This document shows positions 40,997 through 51,172 of a stretch of 64,000 bases of DNA, piece by piece; the stretch's first letter is position 1, and every line of letters begins with the position of its first letter. The notes beneath the pieces were generated by a model. The model searched no databases. It saw only the letters and a list, made by a program, of their open reading frames with translations, and was not told where the DNA came from. The position numbers and the translations under genes are program-made. The stretch lies in NCBI GenBank assembly GCA_018136815.1, contig CM030931.1, positions 10,861,072 to 10,925,071 on the forward strand, given 5' to 3'. The DNA is from Isochrysis galbana. Taxonomy: Eukaryota; Haptophyta; Isochrysidales; Isochrysidaceae.

Positions 40997-43900
40997 TAGC
41001 GACTTAAAGATTGCGACATACAATTTGAACGGAGCGAAACATAAATTAACGTCGACCCTAGCGCAAGCGAGACTAGGAGGGATCCATGTTCTGTACGCGC
41101 AAGAACTACACCATTACAGCGATGGGTGGCACCTAAGGGTGCAAGGTTTGGCCCGGTCCCTTGGCTGGGACTGGTTTCAATCCCCCGCGTCTAGGGGCGA
41201 CCCTGGGAGCGGAGTGGCGGTAGCCATTAGAAGAGACAGAAGCGACGTAGTAGTAGAATCTTGGTCGGTAGTTATCCCGGGAAGGCTGGTAGTAGTAAAG
41301 GCTAATTTCGGACATGAAACAATATCTTTCGCCTCGGTGTATCTAAATGCTAGACCTAGTAAGCGTAAAGAAGAAATCAAAGTCCTTCATGAGACATCGG
41401 AAATACTTTCTCACACAATTATAGCGGGCGATTTCAATTGCGTGGAGAACATACATAGAGACACCCGGCCCATCGCGGGGGCGACCCCCTATGCAAATAC
41501 GGGAGGCAGAGCCCTCACGAGGGCGATTGCCTCGCATGGGCTCACTGACGTCCAACTGCTGGTTAATCCGGGCATAAAAGAGCAATACACGAGGTGCGGG
41601 CACCAGACCCACACGAGAATAGATCGAGTATACGCCGCAGAATACTACTCCACGTGGAGATGGCATAAGGCATACATAGATCTTAAACTTTTCACGGGCC
41701 TGGCGGCGTCGGACCACCACCCGGTGGTAGCGACTTTTGCTACCGCCCCCCCACGACGGGCAACGGAAATAGATGCCAAGATACCTTTGGAGGTATTAGA
41801 CGACCCGGAGACCCGGGAGATGATCAGCCTCCTCTGGAGGAGACTCTACCCAGCCCCTCCGGGAGAGGACGTAGGGGACAAGTTAACCACTTGGACGGAA
41901 TTCAAAAGGAAGGTATCTTCGATACTCCTCGCGAAGGCGGTTGAGCTTCGCAGACGACAGAGGTACGCGCAAGCGGAAATCGACGCGGTGGCGGATGCTA
42001 GAAAAGCCCAAATGGAGGCGACCCCCGGGACGACCCGGTCGGACATCATAGCGGAACTGAACCGCAAAGTAGTCGACAAAAGACGTACCTTCTCACCCGC
42101 CCCGTCATTAGCGGAGAAAATCATAAGGGCGGAAGAGCTTGTTACAAAGCAATTTTTTAAGAGATTCACGCCTAGACACGCTAGCGGCGACATCCCGGCG
42201 ATGTACGCTGGAGTGAGATGGGAAGACCCGCAACCGGCCCTAGATGAAGACAAAGTAGCAACCGACGACACCGCGATTCTGGCCTCGTTACGGGGCTACT
42301 ATGTATGGCTTTTCAGCGAAAAGATCTCTCAAGGCGCGGAGCCCCTCCTTCACGCGCTAAGGCAACGTCAGATACCGACGGGTCATAGGTCCTTCTTGGA
42401 CAAGCCCATAGGATATTCGGAGATCATCCGTGCTATACGGCAAATGGCGAAAGGTAAATCCGCGGGGCCGGACGGCATACCAATGGAGTTCTATCAAAGC
42501 TTTGAAAAGCTAGCGGCCCCGCGCCTGATGGACATGTTTCACGAAGCCTACCGGTCGGGGGCATTACCGGAGGACACGTGCTCGGGTGATATAGCCCTGC
42601 TCTATAAAAAAGGGGACGCCAGGGACCCGAGGAACTATAGACCAATAACGTTGCTCCAAACGGACTACAAAATCCTCGCCAGGATCCTAGCTAACAGACT
42701 CAAAAAAACGATACATACGATCATCTCCAGGGAGCAAGTGGGCTTTGTGCCTAGGAGGATGATAGGCGAAGCCACCCATTTGCTAAAGTTAGTGCAAGCA
42801 TACTTGGAAGACGCAGACGAAGAGGGATTAGCCCTGGCGATAGACTGGGAGAAAGCTTTCGATAGAGTCAGCTGGGATTATTATCATAAAGCGATACAGG
42901 CATTGGGCTTCGGCCCCGGTTACTCTAGATGGCTAACACTATTAACTAACGCGGATTCCCTTCCGATCAGATGGATCAAGGCCAATGGTAGACGCAGCAA
43001 TCCCTTCACGATACATTGCGGCATGCCCCAAGGGTGCCCGCTATCGCCCCTAGCTTTTCTCTTAGTGGCCGAAGGCCTAACACGACTAGTCAACGCCGAC
43101 CCTGAGATGAAGGGAATCACAATAGGACCTAGAGAGTTAAGGCTTTCGCAGTTTGCCGACGACACGCAAATTTTAGCGAGCTCTTTCGAGTCACTGGAGA
43201 GGGCGATGCACATCTTAGAGACATATGGAACCGCCACCGGGGCTAGGGTGAACAAAAACAAGAGTATACTAATAAGAATGGGATCGCTTACAGGGGCGCA
43301 GGTCCCCGAGACGCTAACTTATCTTAAAACACTCGGCGAAGGCGAGTATGCGACCATTCTAGGAGTCCCTTTCTGGGAAGGGCTAGAAAACGACTCCTTC
43401 TGGGAGAAGCTATACGCGAAGCTTAAGAAAAAGGTCGCAACATGGAGAGGTCTGAAGAGTCTCTCCATTCACGGGAGGACGCTGCTAGTGAACTTCATAA
43501 TCTACGGGACGCCGAGATATTGGCTATCCACGTCCACTCCTCCGGCATGGTTCATGGAGGCCATTGACTCGGACGTTCAAACTATATTGTGGGATAGGTC
43601 TCCCCGACTTCAGGTGGATGAGCTAGGCTCCTCGCAAGAGGGTCGGAAATGGATAACCCTTCCGGCATATCCGAGGGTAGGCACAAGCGAAGACGGGCCC
43701 CTATTGGGGGTCGGACTACTTCCCATGGCCGAACACACGAGGGCGCTCCAAGCGATATGGATAGTCCGATATCTTAACCCGTCAATGGCGGAATGGAAGA
43801 TAGTCTTGGATCAATGGTTCAGCCGCACCCCCTTAGGGCGAGCGGCGGTCTTTTCGAAGGTCGACTCGAAGAGCCTCACGGCTAGCATTCGCGGCAATAA

Positions 43901-45317
43901 CACGCTCCCGGCATTCTGGAAGCACGCGCTGGAAAACTTCAGAAGGATCAACTTCCTTAGGGGAGAAATCACACGAGAAGGCACTCAGGGCTCCCCGATA
44001 TGGCACAATCTTTTCCACAAGCCTCCGGCTATCCATCACTCACATAGGTCGAAATGGGAGTCTCTACAGACAGTTATTGTTCACAACACCATAAACCCGG
44101 ATACGGGGGACGTTTACACTATGGAAGAATGCGCGGCTTACTTGCCGGACGGAGAACGTTGGATACGCCATAGGGGAAATTACATATCGGTAGGCCCCTT
44201 TCTTAAGTCATGGGAAAAGATTTCTGAGTGGACGAGATCAAGACTAATACATACCACTTTCGATTATATGAACCTTCTTAAAAAACAAGCGAAGACTCCG
44301 CCCCCGGCTCCAGAGGAGCAAGAGATACTCCCTCAGGAAGATCCGGACGCACACGATCTAGGCGAGATCCTAGTCGATATAGACCATAACTTTTATCTGC
44401 GCCGAAGAGGCGACTACCACAAGGTCCAGCTCAATGTCATGGGAGAGCCCCACATCCACGAGCGGATTAGCCCGCAACTACTGCCCGACGAACTATACAC
44501 CCCGCTGAAGTGGGGACATGCGTACGACGGCCCGGCGGAAACGGCGTACCCGTTACCTCAAGAATACATGCTAAAAGGCACGCGTACAACACTAGAGGAT
44601 GTAAGTGTCAGGGACTTGACTAAAGCGTTCCTCGCTTTGAGGAAAACCAAAACACAAAAATCCACACTAAGATGGGAAAAAAGGTTACCGGTCCTCTCGG
44701 GAAAGTGGAAACAAATATCGCAATTATACAAATATAACCTTTTGACGCCTAGAGACTCTTACTTGCATTTCAAACATGTCCTACATAGGAGGTTAGCTAC
44801 AGCGAACCGCTTTGCTGACGATCCAACATGCCGCTTTTGCGGCATAGCCCCTGAAAGCTCCACTCACCTGGCATCATGCATCGCGACGGAGCCCATCTTT
44901 GAATTCATAGAAGGACTTCTGGGGATTAGCCTCAGGCCGGGATCCGAAACAGCCCAACGACTTTTCTGCTATCAAGTGGACAGACCGCACCCCTCCTCGG
45001 GATACCTAGGCATCCTGGCGTGGAGGTACATCCTAACTGACTTTTATAACATCCAATATGGCAACGCGGACGGCAGGTCCGTTAGGTCGATCTTAAGAGC
45101 GATCCTTGCGAGATACCACCTATTAGTAACGGCGAAAGTCGGGTTCTTTCTGAGGCTGAAAAAACAACGAGAGAATATGGGGCTACACGCCCCGAGTAAC
45201 AAACACTTTAAGAAATTGATAAGTCCGCTCTACACGGTGGACAAGGAGTTCAACCTAGAAGCATCGGAAGACCTCCTGCAGGCGGCGGGAGGGCTAGACA
45301 TCCGTAACATCACCTAA
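40986..45317 (+). CDS. LINE ORF2 protein: APE endonuclease and reverse transcriptase
   Basis: 1,443 aa. An N-terminal AP-endonuclease-like domain (residues about 5-250) has TYNLNG, YAQELHH, AGDFNC, RIDRVYAAEY and SDHHPV, the metal and catalytic motifs of this nuclease. The reverse transcriptase (about 470-790) has GKSAGPDGIPMEFYQ, NYRPITLLQTDYKIL, AIDWEKAFDRVSW, GMPQGCPLSPLAF and FADDTQ, with both catalytic Asp of the FADD box. The far C-terminus has CRFCGIAPESSTHLASC, the zinc-knuckle-like motif of L1-type ORF2. No RNase H is seen. The protein nicks target DNA and primes reverse transcription there. The domain set places it in the L1/Tx1 group. No stop or frameshift interrupts it. Confidence 0.93.
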   Translation: MVNSSDLKIATYNLNGAKHKLTSTLAQARLGGIHVLYAQELHHYSDGWHLRVQGLARSLGWDWFQSPASRGDPGSGVAVAIRRDRSDVVVESWSVVIPGRLVVVKANFGHETISFASVYLNARPSKRKEEIKVLHETSEILSHTIIAGDFNCVENIHRDTRPIAGATPYANTGGRALTRAIASHGLTDVQLLVNPGIKEQYTRCGHQTHTRIDRVYAAEYYSTWRWHKAYIDLKLFTGLAASDHHPVVATFATAPPRRATEIDAKIPLEVLDDPETREMISLLWRRLYPAPPGEDVGDKLTTWTEFKRKVSSILLAKAVELRRRQRYAQAEIDAVADARKAQMEATPGTTRSDIIAELNRKVVDKRRTFSPAPSLAEKIIRAEELVTKQFFKRFTPRHASGDIPAMYAGVRWEDPQPALDEDKVATDDTAILASLRGYYVWLFSEKISQGAEPLLHALRQRQIPTGHRSFLDKPIGYSEIIRAIRQMAKGKSAGPDGIPMEFYQSFEKLAAPRLMDMFHEAYRSGALPEDTCSGDIALLYKKGDARDPRNYRPITLLQTDYKILARILANRLKKTIHTIISREQVGFVPRRMIGEATHLLKLVQAYLEDADEEGLALAIDWEKAFDRVSWDYYHKAIQALGFGPGYSRWLTLLTNADSLPIRWIKANGRRSNPFTIHCGMPQGCPLSPLAFLLVAEGLTRLVNADPEMKGITIGPRELRLSQFADDTQILASSFESLERAMHILETYGTATGARVNKNKSILIRMGSLTGAQVPETLTYLKTLGEGEYATILGVPFWEGLENDSFWEKLYAKLKKKVATWRGLKSLSIHGRTLLVNFIIYGTPRYWLSTSTPPAWFMEAIDSDVQTILWDRSPRLQVDELGSSQEGRKWITLPAYPRVGTSEDGPLLGVGLLPMAEHTRALQAIWIVRYLNPSMAEWKIVLDQWFSRTPLGRAAVFSKVDSKSLTASIRGNNTLPAFWKHALENFRRINFLRGEITREGTQGSPIWHNLFHKPPAIHHSHRSKWESLQTVIVHNTINPDTGDVYTMEECAAYLPDGERWIRHRGNYISVGPFLKSWEKISEWTRSRLIHTTFDYMNLLKKQAKTPPPAPEEQEILPQEDPDAHDLGEILVDIDHNFYLRRRGDYHKVQLNVMGEPHIHERISPQLLPDELYTPLKWGHAYDGPAETAYPLPQEYMLKGTRTTLEDVSVRDLTKAFLALRKTKTQKSTLRWEKRLPVLSGKWKQISQLYKYNLLTPRDSYLHFKHVLHRRLATANRFADDPTCRFCGIAPESSTHLASCIATEPIFEFIEGLLGISLRPGSETAQRLFCYQVDRPHPSSGYLGILAWRYILTDFYNIQYGNADGRSVRSILRAILARYHLLVTAKVGFFLRLKKQRENMGLHAPSNKHFKKLISPLYTVDKEFNLEASEDLLQAAGGLDIRNIT

Positions 45318-45621
45318 GGCACTTAATACCGCGTCTTAGAAGAAAACGAGGAGGATATCAATAAAGATCCCACGAAATACAATAGAAGGCAACCCGAATC
45401 AACACTAGCGTACAGGACGAATCACAGTCTCCAGCCCCCTTCTCTCCAACTCCCGGCCGAAGCAGCGCGCGCGGCCTCCCCGGAACCAGCTTCTCCGATA
45501 AAGAGGGAACTGGGAAAGGGGAAGGGGGTTGTCAGGGGTTAAGGTAGGGTAGTAGGGAGGTACACTAGCACACTGCCTCACGCCGCACGCGTAGCGGGGA
45601 ATTTTAAGAAGATTATTTTTT

Positions 45622-45668
45622 TTTTCTATGTCGATGAGGACGCGCACGACCAATTCAAAGCACCGGGA
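45622..45668 (+). mobile_element. Short internal ORF1 fragment of the LINE
   Basis: TTTCTATGTCGATGAGGACG followed by CGCACGACCAATTCAAAG matches ORF1 of the full-length LINE near 40096-40130 (FYVDEDAHDQFK). It lies about 300 bp beyond the full-length element and follows a T-rich run. Confidence 0.65.
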
Positions 45669-45850
45669 AGCACCCGGACGCGCACGATCAGGTCGTTTGC
45701 CTTCATTTGGTACCCCTCGTTTCCAAATACGCGATGCGGGGCCACCACGAGGGAGTCCCAATCCTAGGGGTGGGAGGGCGAGGGAGGGTGAAGGCGCGGG
45801 GGCGGCCCTAGTCTCGGCCGCGTCACAGGTACCCCTCCTGCCCTTGCGCC

Positions 45851-45896
45851 AGCGGTCGGCGCGCGCTCCATCGCTAAAACTATAACAATAGTTTTT
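45851..45896 (-). mobile_element. Inverted 5'-end fragment of the LINE
   Basis: The reverse complement reads AAAAACTATTGTTATAGTTT, then TAGCGATGGAGC and GCGCGCCGACCGCT, identical in layout to the LINE 5' end. Only about 46 bp are kept. Its opposite orientation to the fragment at 45622-45668 suggests an inverted or rearranged insertion. Confidence 0.7.
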
Positions 45897-46179
45897 CTTA
45901 CAACCCTATTACAACTTCTAGTATCGCTATTATATTACACTTATTTATACTTTTTGGGGAGTGTTCAGCGTGCAGCGCGCGCGCCACACGCGCTACATGT
46001 ACATGCTCACAAGAGCAAGAATTCGAGCATGCGGTCGACCGCGCGCGAGCGCGCGGCGCGCGCGCAAACAAAGGGGAGGGCGGCACAAACAAACCGAGAG
46101 CAGGAGTAAGCAGCTACATGTGAAGAGGCCAAGAGGCCAAGCAAGGCCAAGATCTAGTATATCAGCTCTTGGGGAGCTG

Positions 46180-46201
46180 CAATACTGATGCATCAGTATT
46201 G
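46180..46201. repeat. 22-bp perfect palindrome
   Basis: A perfectly self-complementary 22-bp sequence whose central 20 bp are AATACTGATGCATCAGTATT. It sits in AT-richer DNA between LINE fragments. The function is unknown. Confidence 0.7.
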
Positions 46202-46339
46202 ATATTAGTACTTACAGCCCAACTATGAGCCAGATTGACTTATACTACTACTACTACTACCAGCCTATCGTCTTGCGTCGAAAACGACACCCAACACATG
46301 CGCGCGAGCCGCATTAGGCAGCGAAAACGACACCCTCGT

Positions 46340-46530
46340 GGGACGGAGACTTTAACTGCGTCCAAAACACGGAGATAGACACGAAAACCAAGGGCGAGTA
46401 CCACGGAGGTTACGGAAACGCACACGGACCTAGGCTCAAAGCCGCACTTAACGTGATGGGGCTACAAGACGCCCACACCCCAGTCAACGGCCGCACTCAA
46501 TACTCAAAGCGGGTTCAGGCGGGGCAGGTT
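46340..46530 (+). mobile_element. Endonuclease fragment of a second LINE family
   Basis: The plus frame reads GDFNCVQNTEIDTKTKGEY, then LNVMGLQDAHTPVNGRTQYS. This matches the GDFNC-to-QYT segment of the APE domain in the intact ORF2 but diverges at most positions, so it derives from a different LINE lineage. It is a fragment only. Confidence 0.65.
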
Positions 46531-46628
46531 GGGAGGGGACCCTTGTGAATCCTTGGACACCCAGGGGAGGTGAATACGTATGGCACCTTCTGATCCCTAA
46601 TTAGGGGACCGAGTCGTATGAACATGAA

Positions 46629-46963
46629 CTATCGTTGTAGCTTTTAGCGGTGGAGCGCACGCCCACCGCTCCCCTCTCCCAGCACCACGCAATCACAATG
46701 CCCCAACGGGGCCGCCCCAAGCCGCAGGAGCCGAAGCGCTCGCAGGCCATCGCGCCGTAAGACCACGACTTGCCCCCACCTCCCTTGCCTCCACAACAGC
46801 CACAGAGAGAGGGAACAGGCAAAATCCATGTCCCCCCCGAACAACAGAGCCTGTCTCAGGCCCTCCCGCCCTCCTCCTGTGCCATGCCACCAACTCAAGG
46901 ACCTCCCATGGTGGGTGTCAGCTCAATGGTCACCCCCATGGAGGCAACTCCTTCCATCAGTGC
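46629..46963 (+). mobile_element. 3'-truncated LINE copy D
   Basis: Begins GAACTATCGTTGTAGCTTTT and follows the ORF1 N-terminal region (CCCCAACGGGGCCGCCCCAA) to about ACTCCTTCCATCAGTGCA. ORF1 carries an early stop (GCGCCGTAAGACC). The break point is about 26 bp from the stop codon of the convergent NSUN gene, so the copy lies in or next to that gene's 3' UTR. Confidence 0.75.
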
Positions 46964-46988
46964 ATCTACAATATGGTGTGAGCTGCAG

Positions 46989-49729
46989 CTACAGCGACTG
47001 AAACTCACCTCTCCACCGTTGAAGGACATCTGCTCCCGTGAGTAGGAGCAAGTCGGTAACTTGCCCACCGCTGCCGTCATCGCTCACAAAGACGCCACTG
47101 ATTGCTCCAACGCGAGGCGCGCGCGTTGCCTTGCTTGCTGTCTCGTCCCTTCCATCCGGCCGCTCGTCCATGCTATCCACACACGGCAAGGTTATGACAA
47201 GCGCGCCGGCGACGAGCTGCAGTGGCATGCCATCCAATCCGATGGACCGATCCAATCCGCCATCAGAGATGTCTTCGGGCAAGCAGCACGTCAGCAGCCC
47301 GCTTAATTCGCCTCGACGGACCATCTCGACAAGCTGTCCCACCGGTATGGACCGGGCAGCGAGAATGCGATGCGCAGCGGAGGCATTGCGCACCCGTAGA
47401 ATGCGCCGCGTGGCGCCACACGCGAGCACTGACGCCCCCTCGTTACAAATGCGCCACGGCGCCGATGTTGGCCACCAACGCATCGACGGTGGCATCCAAG
47501 CGAAAAGGGGTACTCCGCATCCGAGAGCTATGAGCGCACCACTCGATAGATTATGGCTCTGACAGGCGCGCGGTGATGAACCCGAGCCGTTGGCGCCAGT
47601 GCCAAGAGATGCGGCCACCGACGAGGATGAGTTGGGCTGGACTAGGTCTAGGGCTGCGGATGGCACGAGAGACAAGAGCAGAGGTTGGCCGCGCTTGCTC
47701 AGTGCGCTGGTCACCAATCGAGCGGTGATGCTGTTGCGAGCGCCCTCTACTCCTTCATTCTGTTCTCTCCCGAGACCAAAGAAGCGCTCCAGCTCGGTGC
47801 ACAGCGCTGCGGGTGCACGATTCCAAAGCCGTCTGCCCTCAAGATCGAGCCCGTGTGCGCTGTCCGCATCATTGCCGAAGACTTGTGATGTTCCTTGAGC
47901 TTGAGACGAGCGCCCATTCTGCCCCTTGCCGCCTTCGGCACCGCTCGCGTCTTGCAACGTGCTGCCGCGACATCGTCTTTCAATCACAGCTACGAAGAAG
48001 CCACCGCAACCACTCATGCCGCCGGAAGAAGGGAGGACGCGCATGCACCTCGTTAAACAATGGCCGCGCACGTGAGCCCGCGCGTTGAAATCGCCCACGG
48101 CCTTTGTGGCATCCATCGACGGGTTGGGCGGGAACATTGTACGGTGAATTCTAGGCATACCACCCACGTCCCATCCGCCTGATAGCCCTCCAGGCGTTTC
48201 ACGCAGATCGATGGGTACCTCGTCCCAAGTTGAGAAGAATCCTTGCGTGGGAGCCGGTGCGCTCGCTCTCCCTTGGGCTTGTTGACCGCAATCTACCGAT
48301 GAGGTGCTGCTCGGCCCGTTCCAAGACGGGTGCGGCACACACCACGTAGAGAGGCCCGGAAGGAGGCGGAGCCCGCAGCTAGCCTCGCCCACCGGCAGCA
48401 CGTCGTTCGGCTTTAGGAGGCTGAACTCGGCAGCGTGCTCACTTGCATCCGCGTCCCAGGGCAATGGTGCTACTTGGGCGAGAGCCGCTGCTACAACCGC
48501 CTCACCCTGCAGCGGATCGAGCGAGCAGGTCGAGTAGGCAAGCCGGCCACCGGGCTTGAGCAAAGACAGGCCGCGGAGGAGGATGGCCAACTGCGTGGGG
48601 TGCTGTGCGAGACCAGCGCGCGCTCGCCATCTCGACCACTTGTCTGGCGACTTACGGACCGTGCCATCACCCGAGCACGGCACATCGCACAAGATGCGGT
48701 CATATCGGAGAGCAGCCCCTGCCCCTGCGGGATTGGGTATCGCGTATAGCTCGGGGAAGCGAGCGGCATCGCACGCTGTCACAAGCAGCGGCTCACAGGG
48801 TTGGTTGTACGCACGGCGCAGCGTGCGTTCCTGCCGTTTTGCCTCAATATCGTTGGAGATCAGAATGCCGACGGCTTGCGCTGGCGCCGCGCCCTCCGTC
48901 TCGCCACGCGGGGGTTGCTGGTGGCGCACCGCGCACCCTTCGGTCTCGTCATCTGACATCATCATGTCGAGCATCTGCAGCGTCTTGCCACCAGGAGCCG
49001 CGCACATGTCCAGCACGAAATGATGCCGTCTTGGTGCGAGCGCGAGGGCAGGCAGCATCGCGGCGGCCTCTTGTTGGGCGATTGCGCCGGTGGCCTGCCC
49101 CAAGATTAGCGCCTCGGCCACCGCCGCCTCATCAGGCGGCGGTGAGGGCATTCCACCAAGACTCCTACGCGAGGGCACAGCCCCGTCAAACTGCAATTGC
49201 CATGCGCTCCTTGTCCAGCCCAACTTATGTAGGCGGTCGCCAAAGAGGTGGAGGAAGGGCTCGATGGCGCGCGGCTCTGTCTCGGCTGAGGTGTTGACTC
49301 GGAGGCATAATGGCATCGGCTTGCGCAATAGTGCGAGCGCTTCTGCCCATTCGCGCGGCGACGCTAGGCGCTGCATCTCGTAGTAGCGCAGGAAGGCAAA
49401 TGAAGGGCCCGAGTCGCCGTGCACCGCCGCGTCCCCAAGCTCGTCCGGTAATTCGCAGCCCGCGGTCACCCATTCGCATGTGCCGGTGCGGTGGCTGCCA
49501 GCCTCCAGACAAGGGAGGTGCTCGAGCGCGAAGCACATTCTAGCCCTTGTGGCCGGCGCGGCCGCTCGAGTGCTCGGCGGTTGCCCGCCGGCTGCGTCAT
49601 CATCAAGCAGCTTGTTCCCCTCATCTTGAAGCAGCGTGACGACCTCACCCGACTCGAGGACGTGGCGGTCGGTCACTGGCGCACCGTCCACGGCAAGCGC
49701 CACGCCTGCCGCCTCGCGCCTTGCTGAAC
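46989..49729 (-). CDS. NSUN2/Trm4-like RNA m5C methyltransferase (5' exon not seen)
   Basis: About 904 aa of open frame. Class I SAM-dependent RNA cytosine-5 methyltransferase of the NOL1/NOP2/sun family. Seen in order: FLRYYEMQRL and MPLCLRVNTS (family N-terminus), DMCAAPGGKT (SAM loop), CDVPCSGDGT (release Cys), YSTCSLDPLQGE (catalytic Cys), RVLPSSGGMSGCGGFFVAVI. The long C-terminus, with WRICNEGASVL, resembles the NSUN2 tail. NSUN2 methylates tRNA variable-loop and anticodon cytosines in the nucleus. The frame starts after an in-frame TAA (49749-49751) with no ATG until 49538. A good acceptor (TTCTCAG on the minus strand) ends at 49730, so an upstream exon probably carries the start. If not, translation would begin at 49538, shortening the N-terminus to just before the conserved region. 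Confidence 0.88.
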
Positions 49730-49739
49730 CTGAGAAGGC

Positions 49740-50820
49740 GGGGGCGTTTTAGCAGTGAAGCAGGTGCGGACGCTCATGGACAACGAGCAGAAGACGCCTT
49801 ATCCCCCCTACCTTGCATCACCGATGGCCCCTGTCTACCCCGGCCCTGGCGACCCCATCGATCCATCACTAGAGCGCTTTTCGCCTTTCACTTTCGCGCC
49901 CACACCTCTTCTTCTACGTGCTGCCGCTTCCTCTCCCAAGTCCCGTCTTCCTCATTCCGCACCTTGTCTCCCACTCCGCCTCCTGCCACCTTGCCTCTAA
50001 TGGTGCGGTGTGCAAACCCTGCCAACTCCAACGCTTCCCGTCGACCGGCGCCACCCCGCAGCTGCTCCCACTCACCATCCACCCGCCTTTCCCCTCGCCG
50101 TCCAATCCAAGCCCCCCTCGCCTCCTCAACCGCCCCGTCTTCCGCCACCCACGTCTCCCTTCCCCCCTCACCGCTCTCAGCCGACGCTACTCCAGAGCCA
50201 TCATGGCGCTCCTAGGTGCCCAACCCCTCCACACTCGCCTCGTGTCCCGACACACGCTACCCAGCAACCCTCGCCCCCACCCCTCCAAGACCCGGTGCGA
50301 CCCACTGCGCACCCATACAAAGTGCACGGCCCCTTACAGCCCTCCCGTGGGCCCCTAAGGCCTGCAACATTCGCTTTCTGTGTCCTACAGCCCTCCACGG
50401 CGCTCTACGGCCCAACACGCCCCCCAATGTCGCCCCCACGTCCCCTACAACCCGTACAGCTCTCTACTAAAGTTCTCTCCAGCAACCAACGCCCCCACAC
50501 ACCCCGCCCCCCGCAGGGCCCCACAACACCTCTCACCGACCCTCCCCCTCCCTGCCTCTCCCCCCCCCCCCCCCCCCCCCGCCCGGCCCCTCTACCGGCC
50601 CAATGAGCCCTCCCCCCCCCCCTCTCTGCCCCACCACCCCACGCACAGTGCTGCCTGCCTGCCGACCGTCCGAGCTGCTCGCGGAAGGCACGGCTTGCGA
50701 ACGCGCGCACGCGCTCGCCGCCGCCCACCGCCACGACGCTCGCGCCGAGCGGAGAGACGAACTCCATCTCGCCTGCTCGCGAGAGAGGGCCCTTCACACC
50801 AGCGGGAACCAGCGTATACG
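49740..50820. other. C/CT-rich upstream region of NSUN gene
   Basis: Mostly CCCTCC- and CCAC-rich sequence with a C-run near 50559-50580. It should hold the first exon and promoter of the NSUN gene. Pro-rich ORFs on the plus strand are compositional. Confidence 0.5.
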
Positions 50821-51128
50821 AGATATAAACGGAAGTTTAAGAGGTATTTCACGGGGTTCGCCTCGCGTTGTTTCACTCTCTTCGTGCGCTTCTCCCTGCG
50901 ACGGAGGTTTCACAGACATTATTAGCACAGAAGCCGCGTGAAAGCGAAAAAAAAAACGAGGCTGGTCCTCCCAAAATAGAATAGGGCCCACACAGAGGAG
51001 CGGGGGCCGCGAGAGAGAGCGAGAGGGGGGGTTCATGACAGTGTCGCCACTCTCCCGCGTTGCCGCCGGTATCTTCTCGCTTCTCGCTCCTTCCGCCGTG
51101 TCCTCTTGTCTCTTGTCCTCTTGCTTGG

Positions 51129-51172
51129 TAGGGCGGTCAAACAGTGTTTTCTATTTGTAGGGCGGTCAAACA
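51129..51172. mobile_element. Two tandem termini of the TAGGGCGGTCAAACA family
   Basis: TAGGGCGGTCAAACA occurs at 51129-51143 and again at 51158-51172 in the same orientation, 29 bp apart. The sequences after them differ. This looks like one element end inserted next to or inside another. No matching opposite end was found downstream. Confidence 0.55.

Larger units (their letters stand above)
39324..45365 (+). mobile_element. Full-length, apparently intact L1/Tx1-like LINE
   Basis: The leader is only about 23 nt (GAACTATTGTTATAGTTTTAGCG) before the ORF1 ATG at 39347. The leader contains a small inverted repeat, AACTAT-TGTT-ATAGTT. ORF1 and ORF2 are both open and overlap by 11 nt. An AATAAA lies at 45360-45365, 43 nt after the ORF2 stop. 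I see no clear poly(A) tail or target-site duplication, so the 3' boundary is tentative. Intact ORFs suggest recent activity. Confidence 0.85.

Noticed and set aside
49703-49703. Start of the NSUN reading frame at this position
   Set aside because: The codon is GTG, not ATG, and the frame continues upstream to an in-frame stop past a good splice acceptor, so the true start is probably in another exon.
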